Positions 34,336 to 43,760 of a stretch of 64,000 bases of DNA are shown piece by piece. The first letter of the stretch is position 1. Each line of letters starts with the position of its first letter. This DNA comes from Paenibacillus segetis (lineage in GTDB: Bacteria; Bacillota; Bacilli; Paenibacillales; Paenibacillaceae). The position numbers and the translations under genes were made by a program. Under the pieces are notes generated by a model. It was not told the origin of the DNA. It ran no database searches and saw only the letters and a list, made by a program, of their open reading frames with translations. The stretch is taken from positions 1 to 64,000 of the forward strand of contig NZ_BMFT01000001.1 in NCBI RefSeq assembly GCF_014639155.1. The letters are read 5' to 3'.

Positions 34336-35292
34336 ATGAGCACTTATTTATCTAAGAGATTGATTTATATGTTGGTTATATTGTTCGCGGCTTCTTTACT
34401 CATATTTTGTTTATATGCATTGACACCAGGGGATTTCATCAGTGGAAATATTAAGTTAACACCTGAACGAAAAGCCGAGCTTAGGGAAATCTACGGATTA
34501 AATAAGCCTGTGCTAGAGCGATATGGGCAATGGATGTCCAATGCCTTCCATGGGGATTTCGGTTATTCTCTTGCACAGCAGAAACCAGTCCTTCAGCTAT
34601 TTAACGAATACATTTGGAATTCATTTCTGCTTGCAGCCGTATCTACGTTTCTAACTTGGGTCATTGCCGTTATTGTTGGGGTTGTTTCTGCGTATAAGCA
34701 ATATTCTTGGTTTGATACGTTGGTGATGGTAGCTATCTTTGCAGCGATGTCGATTCCATCGTTCTTTATTGGTCTGTTCCTGATTAAAATACTGGCTGTT
34801 GATTTAAAATGGTTGCCTCCAGGCGGCATGCTTACTACTGGGAGTAACGCCACAGGTATGGCATATCTAAAGGAAGTCATTCATCATATGACACTTCCTG
34901 TTGTAGTCATGACATTGCTCGGCGTGGGTTCATTGACACGTTACTTCCGAAGCAACATGATTGATGTCATTAAGCAGGATTATATACGTACTGCTCGGGC
35001 GAAAGGGCTTAAAGAGAGCAAGGTATTATTCACGCATGCGCTACGTAATGCGCTTTTACCCGCAATTACTTTGGTAGGCTTCGAGCTTCCCGCATTGTTT
35101 GGGGGATCTTTAATTATTGAGAAAATATTTAACTGGCCCGGTATTGGACAGCTATATATGCAATCTTTTGGATTACGAGATTATCCTTTGCTGATGGGCT
35201 TTACGATGTTTATTGCTATTCTGACCGTTATTGGAACGTTATTATCGGACATTTTGTACCATGTTGCCGATCCGCGTGTCCGATTGCAGTAA
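34336..35292 (+). CDS. Peptide/nickel-type ABC permease (DppB-like)
   Basis: 318-residue inner-membrane subunit with six TM helices. N-terminal MSTYLSKRLIYMLVILFAAS and the conserved R-x-Y-G-Q-W segment (LERYGQWMSNAFHGDFGYSL) are typical of DppB/OppB. The EAA region is YIRTARAKGLKESKVLFTHA, ending GGSLIIEKIFNWPGIGQL. RBS AAGGAG precedes the ATG. Second gene of the operon. Confidence 0.95.
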   Translation: MSTYLSKRLIYMLVILFAASLLIFCLYALTPGDFISGNIKLTPERKAELREIYGLNKPVLERYGQWMSNAFHGDFGYSLAQQKPVLQLFNEYIWNSFLLAAVSTFLTWVIAVIVGVVSAYKQYSWFDTLVMVAIFAAMSIPSFFIGLFLIKILAVDLKWLPPGGMLTTGSNATGMAYLKEVIHHMTLPVVVMTLLGVGSLTRYFRSNMIDVIKQDYIRTARAKGLKESKVLFTHALRNALLPAITLVGFELPALFGGSLIIEKIFNWPGIGQLYMQSFGLRDYPLLMGFTMFIAILTVIGTLLSDILYHVADPRVRLQ

Positions 35293-35304
35293 GGAGGAGT
35301 AGCT

Positions 35305-36234
35305 ATGATAACAAGTAATAGCAATAAAATATTGAACTCGCACACAACCAAAGCTTCACCTGTGAGGTCTTCATTATTCAGACAATCCATCCGCAAGCTA
35401 CTCAAGAATAAACTGGCTGTATCGGGTTTTGTTGTCGTCATCGTGATGTTCTTGGCTTGTTTCATTGGTCCATTATTCTCACCATACGCTGATAACAAGA
35501 TTAATATGGCATTAATGAATAAAGCTCCGAACTTACAACATTGGTTGGGGACGGATGGCCTAGGACGCGATGTATTGACCCGTGTGTTACAGGCTGGACG
35601 GATATCACTCACTGTAGGTCTAGCATCGATGATCCTATCGGTATTTATCGGTTCTCTACTGGGTGCTATAGCTGGATATTACCGGGGGATTGTGGATCAA
35701 ATTATTATGCGTATCGCGGATTTGTTGCTAACGATTCCGAGTCTCCCTTTACTATTTATATTTGGGGCACTGTTATCCGAATGGAAGATTCCAACGGATT
35801 ATCGCATGTATATCGTGATGTTGATGTTAAGTTTCGTTGGATGGCCTGGTTTGGCGCGGATGGTGAGAGGGCAAATGCTTAGTCTTCGTGAACGTGAATT
35901 TATGCAAGCGGCCGTAGTGCTGGGTTTGCGTGACCGCCGGAAGCTGTTCAATCATTTGTTACCGAATATCGTACCGCTGTTAATCGTTATTGCAACCCTA
36001 AACATCGGGGGGGCAATCCTTAGCGAATCTGTCCTGAGCTTCTTTGGTCTAGGTGTTATGCCACCTACACCAACCTGGGGAAATATGATCGATGCTGCAA
36101 ATAATTTGATCGATTTTCAAGATCATCCTTGGTTATGGATTCCACCAGGGTTCTCAATATTCGCTACGGTTATCGCTATTAACATATTCGGGGACGGGCT
36201 TAGAGACGTACTCGATCCTAAACAGAAGAGGTAG
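35305..36234 (+). CDS. Peptide/nickel-type ABC permease (DppC-like)
   Basis: 309-residue partner permease. A cytoplasmic N-terminal extension leads to TM1 (about residues 38-58), then HWLGTDGLGRDVLTRVLQ, the DppC hallmark, and EAA loop FMQAAVVLGLRDRRKLFNHL. SESVLSFFGLGVMPPTPTWG is the usual late motif. It starts 12 bases after the DppB-like gene behind GGAGG. Confidence 0.95.
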   Translation: MITSNSNKILNSHTTKASPVRSSLFRQSIRKLLKNKLAVSGFVVVIVMFLACFIGPLFSPYADNKINMALMNKAPNLQHWLGTDGLGRDVLTRVLQAGRISLTVGLASMILSVFIGSLLGAIAGYYRGIVDQIIMRIADLLLTIPSLPLLFIFGALLSEWKIPTDYRMYIVMLMLSFVGWPGLARMVRGQMLSLREREFMQAAVVLGLRDRRKLFNHLLPNIVPLLIVIATLNIGGAILSESVLSFFGLGVMPPTPTWGNMIDAANNLIDFQDHPWLWIPPGFSIFATVIAINIFGDGLRDVLDPKQKR

Positions 36235-36248
36235 GTGACATACATCTT

Positions 36249-37232
36249 ATGGACAATTTAATTAAAGTAGATCACCTCAGCACCTACTTTTATTCCGACG
36301 AAGGTGCAGTTAAAGCGGTTGATGATGTTAACTTCCGAGTGAAGGCAGGAGAGATCGTTTGTATTGTAGGCGAGTCGGGTTGTGGTAAAAGCGTTACCGC
36401 AATGTCGATTATGGGACTTGTAGAGGAACCGGGGGGCAAGGTGGTTTCTGGAAAGATAGAATTTGATGGAGAAGATCTACTTCAACTCGATAAAAATACT
36501 TTGCGAAGTATCCGGGGAAACGAGATTGCGATGATTTTTCAAGAGCCGATGTCCTCGCTAAACCCAGTCATGAAGATTGGTGAGCAGATCATGGAACCAC
36601 TTCTTATCCATTTGAAGATGAGTAAGAAGGAGGCGCGTACCCGGGCGATTGAATTAATTAAGCAAGTGGGAATTTCTCGTCCAGAGGAAATTGCTGACTC
36701 TTATCCGCATGAACTCAGCGGGGGGATGTTACAACGGATTATGATCGCCATCTCCATCTCATGTAAACCTAAATTATTGATCGCAGATGAACCAACCACA
36801 GCTCTGGATGTGACAATCCAAGCTCAGATTCTCGATTTACTGCGTGAATTTAAAGAAACATCAAATATGTCTATTATGCTCATTACACATGATCTTGGTG
36901 TCGTTGCAGAAATGGCTGATTATGTGATTGTAATGTACTCCGGAAAAATTGTAGAAGAAGGAGAGGTTGTGGAGTTATTCGAACGACCTAAGCATCCCTA
37001 TACTAGAGGACTATTGAAATCAAAACCAATCATTAATCAAAGACAAGAGGAATTATATTCTATCCCTGGTCAAGTGCCGAACCCACTAGAGTTACAGGAA
37101 TCTTGTTATTTCCATGATCGCTGTGAGCATTGTATGGCCATTTGCCAGACCAAACAACCGCAGTTACAAGAAGTAGGTAATCAACAAAAAGTCGCTTGCT
37201 GGCTTTATGAGGAGGCAGTTACTCATGCCTGA
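36249..37232 (+). CDS. Peptide/nickel-type ABC ATPase (DppD-like)
   Basis: 327-residue ATPase of the importer. Walker A GESGCGKSVT, Q-loop IFQEPMSSLNP, signature HELSGGMLQR, Walker B LLIADEPTTALD, H-loop THDLG. The C-terminal oligopeptide/dipeptide extension carries a cysteine cluster (CYFHDRCEHCMAIC) that in relatives can hold an Fe-S centre. The stop overlaps the next start by 8 bases. Confidence 0.95.
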   Translation: MDNLIKVDHLSTYFYSDEGAVKAVDDVNFRVKAGEIVCIVGESGCGKSVTAMSIMGLVEEPGGKVVSGKIEFDGEDLLQLDKNTLRSIRGNEIAMIFQEPMSSLNPVMKIGEQIMEPLLIHLKMSKKEARTRAIELIKQVGISRPEEIADSYPHELSGGMLQRIMIAISISCKPKLLIADEPTTALDVTIQAQILDLLREFKETSNMSIMLITHDLGVVAEMADYVIVMYSGKIVEEGEVVELFERPKHPYTRGLLKSKPIINQRQEELYSIPGQVPNPLELQESCYFHDRCEHCMAICQTKQPQLQEVGNQQKVACWLYEEAVTHA

Positions 37233-38190
37233 AGCTTTACTTGAAGTCAATCATTTGAAGAAGTATTTTCCGATCACCAAAGGATTGCTTAATCGTACGG
37301 TAGGTCATGTTAAAGCTGTAGACGATATTAGTATTACATTGAAACCAGGCGAAACCTTTGGGTTAGTTGGAGAATCTGGGAGCGGTAAAAGCACTGTAGG
37401 ACGGACTATATTACGACTTACAGACAAGACGGATGGCGAGATTAAGTTCAAAGGTCAAGATATTCATAAGCTTAGTCCATCGGAGTTACGTACGATTCGC
37501 CCCAAAATGCAATTGATCTTCCAAGACCCGTATAGCTCACTTAACCCTAGGGTTCGGGTGGGCGATGCTATCGGTGAGGCTTTGCTGGATCACGGATTAG
37601 CATCAAAAGGTGAAGTACGTGATCAGGTCTTGGAAGTACTAGCCTCATGTGGTTTGTCATCGTATCATATTGATCGATTCCCACACGAATTCTCGGGTGG
37701 GCAACGTCAACGGATTGGGATCGCGCGTGCGCTGGTACTAAATCCAGAATTGATTATTGCGGATGAACCGGTATCTGCGCTGGATGTGTCCATACAAGCC
37801 CAGATCATTAACTTATTTAGTAAGCTGCAAGAGACACGCAACTTAACCTATTTGTTCATATCCCATGATTTAAGCGTGGTAGAGCATTTGTGCTCTAGAA
37901 TTGGAGTTATGTACCTAGGTTCCATGGTAGAGACGGCTTCTAGGGATGAACTATTCCGAAACCCACTTCACCCGTATACCAAGGCGCTTCTCTCAGCCGT
38001 TCCTATCCCGATTCCGAAGCTGAAGAGGGATAGGATCGTGCTAAAAGGCGATATCCCTAGTCCTGCTAACCCACCTTCTGGTTGCAAATTCCATACTCGG
38101 TGCCCGTTTGCTGTGGATATCTGTAAGCAACAGGTTCCAGAATTCCGTGAAGTTGGAAGCCAGCATCATGTCGCTTGTCATTTGGTATAA
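37225..38190 (+). CDS. Peptide/nickel-type ABC ATPase (DppF-like)
   Basis: 321-residue second ATPase. The start is ATG 37225 behind GAGGAGG; an in-frame codon further up lies within that RBS. Walker A GESGSGKSTVG, IFQDPYSSLNPR, signature FSGGQRQRIGIARAL, Walker B LIIADEPVSALD, SHDLS. C-terminal CKFHTRCPFAVDIC has the family cysteines. It is last in the operon and is followed by a terminator. Confidence 0.95.
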   Translation: MPEALLEVNHLKKYFPITKGLLNRTVGHVKAVDDISITLKPGETFGLVGESGSGKSTVGRTILRLTDKTDGEIKFKGQDIHKLSPSELRTIRPKMQLIFQDPYSSLNPRVRVGDAIGEALLDHGLASKGEVRDQVLEVLASCGLSSYHIDRFPHEFSGGQRQRIGIARALVLNPELIIADEPVSALDVSIQAQIINLFSKLQETRNLTYLFISHDLSVVEHLCSRIGVMYLGSMVETASRDELFRNPLHPYTKALLSAVPIPIPKLKRDRIVLKGDIPSPANPPSGCKFHTRCPFAVDICKQQVPEFREVGSQHHVACHLV

Positions 38191-38200
38191 AATATCTAGT

Positions 38201-38243
38201 AGATGACCCCTCAATTAAATTTGTGGGGGTCATCTTTTTTTAT
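38201..38243 (+). terminator. Terminator of the dipeptide-type ABC operon
   Basis: AGATGACCCC and GGGGTCATCT form a 10-bp stem followed by eight T. It lies 10 bases after the last stop codon and abuts the convergent AraC gene. Confidence 0.92.
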
Positions 38244-38245
38244 GT

Positions 38246-39130
38246 CTACTTGTAAAAGCGACTACGGAAGCTACTAGGTGACTCCCCAGTCCAGCGTTTA
38301 AATTGTCTACTGAAATGAGCAATATTCTTGTATCCAAGCTTTGCAGAGATTACTTCTATAGTCAACTCTGTGTCCATCAGCAGTAATTTGGATTTCTTCA
38401 ACATTAAAGTAGACATATATTGTCGAGGTGATACACCATAGACAGCGGTAAACATCCGATTAACGGAAGACATGCTGTAACCAATTTCTGCTGCGATAGA
38501 CTCAATCGTTTCGACATCATGCTCGCTCATGCTTTGCTCCTCAGCCTCATCGACAGCACGTTCGAGTCTTGAGGCGATTTGTGAGGCTGCCTGAGACATT
38601 CGGGAGACGGCATTGCCATGATCCCATTTGGATAACGTGCCGCTAATCCCGGCGAATAGCTCGAATAGAGCAGATAGGGTGATCATTCGGGATTCAACCC
38701 GCTCAGCTCCCTCATCTTGTGTTAATCTGATCAACTTATCTAAAGGAGGCCGAATTGCAGCTGCTAATTCACTATTTGAAGCATGAAAGTATGTTTTGTT
38801 ACGACATAGAAGTTCGCGTAAGGCCCGTTCATCTACATCAAAATGTAGACAATAATAGGTCATGTTCTCCCTGCCAATCGCTCTACTTTCATGTTCATCT
38901 CCAGGACCGAGTAATATGATATCGCCTGGCTTCTGTATATAGCTTGTTCGATTGACAGTCATTTCTTGTGTCCCTGATAGTACTAAATTGACTTCAAAAA
39001 GTGGATGCTTATGAAGTGGATACTTCCAGTCCTGGTCAACGGTACGCCAATGAGCTGCAAATACACGGAAAGTTGAATCCATGTCGGGGAGCAAATATTC
39101 TTTTCTCATACGCTCAGGTACATCTTCCAT
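38246..39130 (-). CDS. AraC family regulator with cupin domain
   Basis: 294-residue transcription factor. The N-terminal cupin (about residues 15-105) includes DWKYPLHKHPLFEVNLVLSG and PGDIILLGPGDEH. The C-terminal AraC domain (about 195-294) has TIESIAAEIGYSMSSVNRMF and ISAKLGYKNIAHFSRQFK. It is divergent from the GH43 beta-xylosidase gene, whose upstream region has a direct repeat fitting AraC half-sites, so control of xyloside use is likely. The ATG at 39130 is preceded by GAGGGGA at slightly long spacing; an in-frame ATG seven codons later is possible. Confidence 0.9.
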   Translation of the reverse strand: MEDVPERMRKEYLLPDMDSTFRVFAAHWRTVDQDWKYPLHKHPLFEVNLVLSGTQEMTVNRTSYIQKPGDIILLGPGDEHESRAIGRENMTYYCLHFDVDERALRELLCRNKTYFHASNSELAAAIRPPLDKLIRLTQDEGAERVESRMITLSALFELFAGISGTLSKWDHGNAVSRMSQAASQIASRLERAVDEAEEQSMSEHDVETIESIAAEIGYSMSSVNRMFTAVYGVSPRQYMSTLMLKKSKLLLMDTELTIEVISAKLGYKNIAHFSRQFKRWTGESPSSFRSRFYK

Positions 39131-39236
39131 ACAGATCTATCCCCTCATGTTCGATTCATATAAATTTGTTATTTTGATTGATTTGGGTAAATTATAACTT
39201 GGAATGGATATGGGATTAGAAAATAATCACTGATAT

Positions 39237-39260
39237 CATGTAATTATTATACCATGTAAT
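39237..39260. promoter_or_regulatory. Direct repeat upstream of xynB, candidate AraC site
   Basis: CATGTAAT occurs at 39237-39244 and 39253-39260, a 16-base period. GGGTAAATTA is also repeated at 39185-39194 and 39286-39295. Direct half-sites near 1.5 helical turns are usual for AraC proteins, and an AraC gene is divergent here. Confidence 0.45.
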
Positions 39261-39337
39261 ATTGCGTTATTAGATTCGTTGATAAGGGTAAATTAACCAG
39301 TATATTAACATCAAATACGTTCATGAAGGAGAATAAA

Positions 39338-40948
39338 ATGGCTACTATTCAAAATCCGATTTTGACGGGCTTTAATCCAGATCCTTGCATTTGTCGTGTT
39401 GGGGAAGACTATTATATTGCTGTATCGACCTTTGAATGGTTTCCTGGTGTGCAAATTTATCATTCTAAGGACCTCAAAAACTGGCGTTTAATAGCGAGAC
39501 CACTAAATAGAATTAGCCAACTTAATATGATGGGGAACCCGGATTCTGGAGGAGTGTGGGCACCACAACTATCCTATTGTGATAATACCTTCTGGCTCAT
39601 CTATTCGGATGTCAAAGTCGTCGATGGGCAATGGAAGGATGGCCACAATTATCTCGTGACATGCGATACTATTGATGGTGAGTGGTCAGAGCCCATCTAT
39701 TTGAATAGCTCTGGATTTGATCCATCGTTATTCCATGACGAAGACGGCAAAAAATATTTGGTTAATATGCTATGGGATCATCGTGTAGGCAATCACAATT
39801 TCTATGGTATTGTGCTTCAAGAGTATAGCGCCAGCGAGCAAAAGTTAATTGGTAAAACGGAGATCATTTTCAAAGGAACAGATATTAAGCTGACAGAAGC
39901 TCCGCATCTATATAAAATAAACGGTTATTATTACTTGCTGACAGCGGAGGGTGGTACAAAATATGATCACGCTTCAACGATTGCTCGTTCCAAGAACTTG
40001 CGTGGTCCTTACGAGGTACATCCAGAGAATCCGTTGATCTCGTCCTGGTCTTCACCTCGCATTACTTTGCAAAAGGCAGGACACTCATCAATTGTACAGA
40101 CACATACAGATGAATGGTTCTTAGTACACTTAACAGGCAGACCGCTATCAAGAGAAGGTCAACCATTGTTAGATCCACGGGGCTATTGTCCACTTGGGAG
40201 GGAAACAGCAATCCAACGTTTGGAGTGGAGAAACGACTGGCCTTATGTGGTAGGAGGTAATCAGCCTTCACTTGAGATTGAAGGACCACGGATCGCAGAA
40301 GTTCAGTGGGGACCGGATTTCCCAGAAAAAGATGATTTTAATGCGGATGCGCTTAACCCGTACTTTCAAAGCTTACGGATTCCACTCGGGGAGCATATTG
40401 TCTCATTAAGTGATAACCCAGGACATCTAAGATTGTATGGGAAGGAATCATTAACGTCTAAATTTACACAAGCTTTTGTTGCAAGACGTTGGCAGCACTT
40501 TAATTTCAAAGCAGAAACCAAACTAGCTTTTAACCCAACTACCTTTCAACAGTCGGCAGGGCTAGTGAATTACTATAACACTCAGAACTGGACTTCCTGC
40601 CAGATTACGTGGAATGAAGATAAGGGTAGAATCCTTGAACTCGTGTCGTGTGATAACTTTACATTTACGCAACCTATTCAAGGGAATGAAATTGTTGTAC
40701 CGGAATATGTAGAGTATGTGTATTTGCGGGTCGATGTTAAAAGCGATGTATACCATTATTGGTATTCATTTGACGGAGTAGCATGGACAATCATACCTGT
40801 AACATTCCACTCCCATAAGTTGTCGGACGACTATATTCAAGGTGGAGGTTTCTTCACAGGTGCGTTTGTTGGTATGCAATGCCAAGACACTTCCGGGCAA
40901 AATAAGCATGCTGATTTTGATTACTTTATGTATAAGAGTCATTCCTGA
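39338..40948 (+). CDS. xynB: Glycoside hydrolase family 43 beta-xylosidase
   Basis: Inverting beta-xylosidase releasing xylose from xylo-oligosaccharides; no signal peptide, so intracellular. The 536-residue product has the five-bladed GH43 propeller (residues 5-310) and a C-terminal beta-sandwich (about 325-536). Catalytic residues fall at Asp15 (FNPDPC), Asp128 (GFDPSLF) and Glu187 (LTEAPH), the same numbers as in Geobacillus XynB3 as I recall. The start is ATG 39338 behind AAGGAG; an ATG 15 bases earlier overlaps that RBS. A sensor pair and sugar transporter follow, giving a xylo-oligosaccharide module. Confidence 0.95.
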   Translation: MATIQNPILTGFNPDPCICRVGEDYYIAVSTFEWFPGVQIYHSKDLKNWRLIARPLNRISQLNMMGNPDSGGVWAPQLSYCDNTFWLIYSDVKVVDGQWKDGHNYLVTCDTIDGEWSEPIYLNSSGFDPSLFHDEDGKKYLVNMLWDHRVGNHNFYGIVLQEYSASEQKLIGKTEIIFKGTDIKLTEAPHLYKINGYYYLLTAEGGTKYDHASTIARSKNLRGPYEVHPENPLISSWSSPRITLQKAGHSSIVQTHTDEWFLVHLTGRPLSREGQPLLDPRGYCPLGRETAIQRLEWRNDWPYVVGGNQPSLEIEGPRIAEVQWGPDFPEKDDFNADALNPYFQSLRIPLGEHIVSLSDNPGHLRLYGKESLTSKFTQAFVARRWQHFNFKAETKLAFNPTTFQQSAGLVNYYNTQNWTSCQITWNEDKGRILELVSCDNFTFTQPIQGNEIVVPEYVEYVYLRVDVKSDVYHYWYSFDGVAWTIIPVTFHSHKLSDDYIQGGGFFTGAFVGMQCQDTSGQNKHADFDYFMYKSHS

Positions 40949-40988
40949 TACACAATGGGTGGATAAGTGTAGTACGCTCGAAAGATAT

Positions 40989-41022
40989 AGATGATTCCTG
41001 AAGATTGGGGATCATCTTTTTC
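40989..41022 (+). terminator. Terminator after xynB
   Basis: AGATGATTCC and GGGGATCATCT pair with one wobble and are followed by TTTTT. It lies 41 bases after the xynB stop. Confidence 0.85.
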
Positions 41023-41100
41023 GTATGAACCAAGCTTATCTTTTATTTTTAGAATGTGTATAGTAGTCGTACAATGAGATGACAAAAAGGAGTGTAGGAA

Positions 41101-42864
41101 TTGATCAAGCTTGGACAATTAAACACATTACGCAACCAAATTTTCCTAGGTTTCATGTTTGTCATGGTGATTGTGCTAGCAACCGTTGGCTATTTTATGT
41201 ATGATCAAGTTTCGGTTCTTTTGCGAAATAGTGCAGAGAAGCACATTCAGCAGACTGCAATTCAGGCAACAGGGAAACTGGATGAACTAATTCGGCAGAT
41301 TAACACTTTGACTGCGCAAGTGGCGACCAATGCCTCCATTCAGCGGTTACTAGCTCAAGAGGTCGATGGGAAGCAGATTAGTTTCACCGAGCGACAAACC
41401 ATTCAGCAAGAAGTGCGGAAGTATGAGGCGTATTCAACGGGAATTCGCTCAATTGAGCTGTATACGGGTGACTTTCGAAGGTTACTTCCGCTTGATGACA
41501 CCAGTCTGAGTAGTCGTGTATCTGATGAATGGATCAGTCGTGTGGATAGGGGAAAAGGGCGTCTCGTATGGTTCGGGCTTGATCCAAGGAATTCTGATGT
41601 CGTCATCGCTATTCGTAATATTCGACTTATTGACCGATCGTTTATGAAGGCTGGATATATAATGGTTCAAATTGAGAAAAGTTATTTCCAACTAACGGAC
41701 GAGGTTGATGGCACGCAGAGTGAGACGCGTGAATTAATGAGCCTGTTTGATGAAACGGGACGAACAATCTCTTCTGACTTTTCAGCAGATGTTGACGGGA
41801 ATACTATACTGGATCATGAAGGAGAAAAGGTTACCGTTAGCGGAGAAGACTACATCGTAGTACAGAAACAGTCGAAGGCAACAGACTGGAGACTTGTTAT
41901 CCTGACCCCAGTAGATTATACGACTGAGGGTATCTCTGTACTCCGTACAGCTATTATCGTGTCTGGTATTGTAGGTAGTTTATTATTTCTCGTCTTCACC
42001 TTTATTCTATCAACGATGATTACACGTCCAATTCTAAATCTGATTAAGGTGATGCGAGGTGCACGATTTGGAACACTGATTCCGATATCTTCTGTTACAT
42101 CTACAACTATGGAAATCAACGAACTTAATAATACGTATAACCAAATGGTTCACTCTTTGAATGAGCTTATTGAAGTCGTCTATCAGAAGGAGATCATCCA
42201 AAGTCGTACTGAACTTAAGGCTCTGCAAGCTCAGATTAATCCGCATTTCCTATTTAACACACTAGAGGCATTTTATTGGTCACTTGATGAAAAAGGTGAA
42301 GAAGAACTGGCTCAAATCGTGGTCGCGATGTCGGGGTTATTCCGATACGTTATCAATCGGAGTGACGAGGATGAGTGGGTAACCATTGGTGATGAGTTGG
42401 ATCATGCTGAAAGATATCTGAAAATTATGGAGATGCGTATGCTCGATAGACTGACTTGGCGAATTGAGTCTGATGAGGCTTGTAGGCGTGTTCCACTACC
42501 AAAATTGTTAATCCAGCCTCTTGTTGAGAACGCAATTCTTCATGGAGTAGAGCAAAAGGTCGGGCCGGGAACAGTAAAATTATGTATCAAGCCTTCAAGT
42601 CGTCTGGGGTATACAATGGTGATGGTAACTGACGATGGTCCAGGGATGGATGCTGCGAAGATTTCGTCACTTTACTCTGCTATGGAAAAAGGGAGAACGA
42701 ACTCTACCAAGGGAACCGGAATTGGTATTTCTAATGTAGAGAGGAGACTAAGGCTTAGTTACGAGGATGAAACGGACGGGCTAGAAATACGAAGTGAGGA
42801 AGGTCAAGGTACTACCATTCTTTTTGAAATACCGAATGAACATCGAGAGGGGACAGAAACGTGA
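41101..42864 (+). CDS. YesM-type sensor histidine kinase
   Basis: 587-residue membrane kinase. TM1 lies at about residues 14-35, an extracellular sensing region extends to about 275, TM2 is at 280-302, then HAMP, His_kinase with QINPHFLFNTLEAFYWS (His382) and a HATPase domain with QPLVENAILHG, DDGPGM and GTGIGISNVERRL. The start is TTG 41101, 8 bases after AAGGAG. Its stop overlaps the regulator start by four bases. The context suggests sensing of xylo-oligosaccharides. Confidence 0.94.
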   Translation: MIKLGQLNTLRNQIFLGFMFVMVIVLATVGYFMYDQVSVLLRNSAEKHIQQTAIQATGKLDELIRQINTLTAQVATNASIQRLLAQEVDGKQISFTERQTIQQEVRKYEAYSTGIRSIELYTGDFRRLLPLDDTSLSSRVSDEWISRVDRGKGRLVWFGLDPRNSDVVIAIRNIRLIDRSFMKAGYIMVQIEKSYFQLTDEVDGTQSETRELMSLFDETGRTISSDFSADVDGNTILDHEGEKVTVSGEDYIVVQKQSKATDWRLVILTPVDYTTEGISVLRTAIIVSGIVGSLLFLVFTFILSTMITRPILNLIKVMRGARFGTLIPISSVTSTTMEINELNNTYNQMVHSLNELIEVVYQKEIIQSRTELKALQAQINPHFLFNTLEAFYWSLDEKGEEELAQIVVAMSGLFRYVINRSDEDEWVTIGDELDHAERYLKIMEMRMLDRLTWRIESDEACRRVPLPKLLIQPLVENAILHGVEQKVGPGTVKLCIKPSSRLGYTMVMVTDDGPGMDAAKISSLYSAMEKGRTNSTKGTGIGISNVERRLRLSYEDETDGLEIRSEEGQGTTILFEIPNEHREGTET

Positions 42865-43649
42865 AGACGATACTTATCGTGGACGACGAACCGAGAACAA
42901 GAGAAGGTGTTCGTAAAACATTGGAAGCATGGTCATCAGGTCATTATCGAATTGAGGTAGCAGCAAGTGGGGTAGAAGCACTGGAGTGGCTAAAGGATAA
43001 TGAAGTCAATCTGCTCATTACCGATGTACGAATGCCTGAAATCGGAGGGCTCGAACTAGTCGAGAAGCTGAATGCAATGGCCCATCCTCCGGTCGTCATC
43101 GTGATCTCCGGTCACCCTGAATTTGACTATGCTCAGAAAGCATTGCAGTTTGGTGTTGTTGAATATTTGCTCAAGCCACTCGACAAAACGAAGCTAGTTC
43201 AAGCGGTAGAACTGGCATTAAAACGTCAAGATCAGATTCATCGAATTGAACGAATGGAGATGCTTGTCGATCCTAAGCTTATGGAAACGGTACAGCAGGA
43301 GAAAGTGTATAGCATTCAAGTAAGTGAGGCGCTCCTTTACTTGGACGAGCATCTCCACGAGGCGGTATCCATGCGTGATATAGCAGATCATTTACACATG
43401 AATGCCAGCTATTTTAGCGTTCTCTTTAAAGAACAGACAGGATTAACATACAGTGAATATGTAACTAGAAGGAGAGTACAACGGGCCAAAGAGCTTCTTG
43501 TAAGCACACGGCTGTCGATTGCCGAAATCTCGGAACAAGTAGGATATCAAACGGCTAAATATTTTGTAAAGGTGTTTCGTGCACTTGAACACGTTAGTCC
43601 AGGGCAATATAGGCAGAATGTCATGAACCCGGAGGAAATAATCCAATAA
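42861..43649 (+). CDS. Short YesN-type response regulator with AraC domain
   Basis: 262-residue regulator, half the length of the YesN at 8767 because it lacks the middle domain. Receiver (residues 1-120): DDE at 8-10, phospho-acceptor Asp55 (ITDVRMPE), switch Ser in VISGHPEF, Lys in LLKPLDK. The AraC domain (about 155-255) has MRDIADHLHMNASYFSVLFK and ISEQVGYQTAKYFVKVF. The start is GTG 42861 within the kinase stop (GTGA). It probably activates the transporter operon at 43761. Confidence 0.94.
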   Translation: MKTILIVDDEPRTREGVRKTLEAWSSGHYRIEVAASGVEALEWLKDNEVNLLITDVRMPEIGGLELVEKLNAMAHPPVVIVISGHPEFDYAQKALQFGVVEYLLKPLDKTKLVQAVELALKRQDQIHRIERMEMLVDPKLMETVQQEKVYSIQVSEALLYLDEHLHEAVSMRDIADHLHMNASYFSVLFKEQTGLTYSEYVTRRRVQRAKELLVSTRLSIAEISEQVGYQTAKYFVKVFRALEHVSPGQYRQNVMNPEEIIQ

Positions 43650-43760
43650 AAGTGGTATTAGTTCCAATCCTTATGACCTTACGACAACATGAGTCCATTG
43701 CTACAATTTAGTTAAGCGGTTTCAAGGCCGCCAGACACCAATAGAAAAGGGGTTGTAAGC

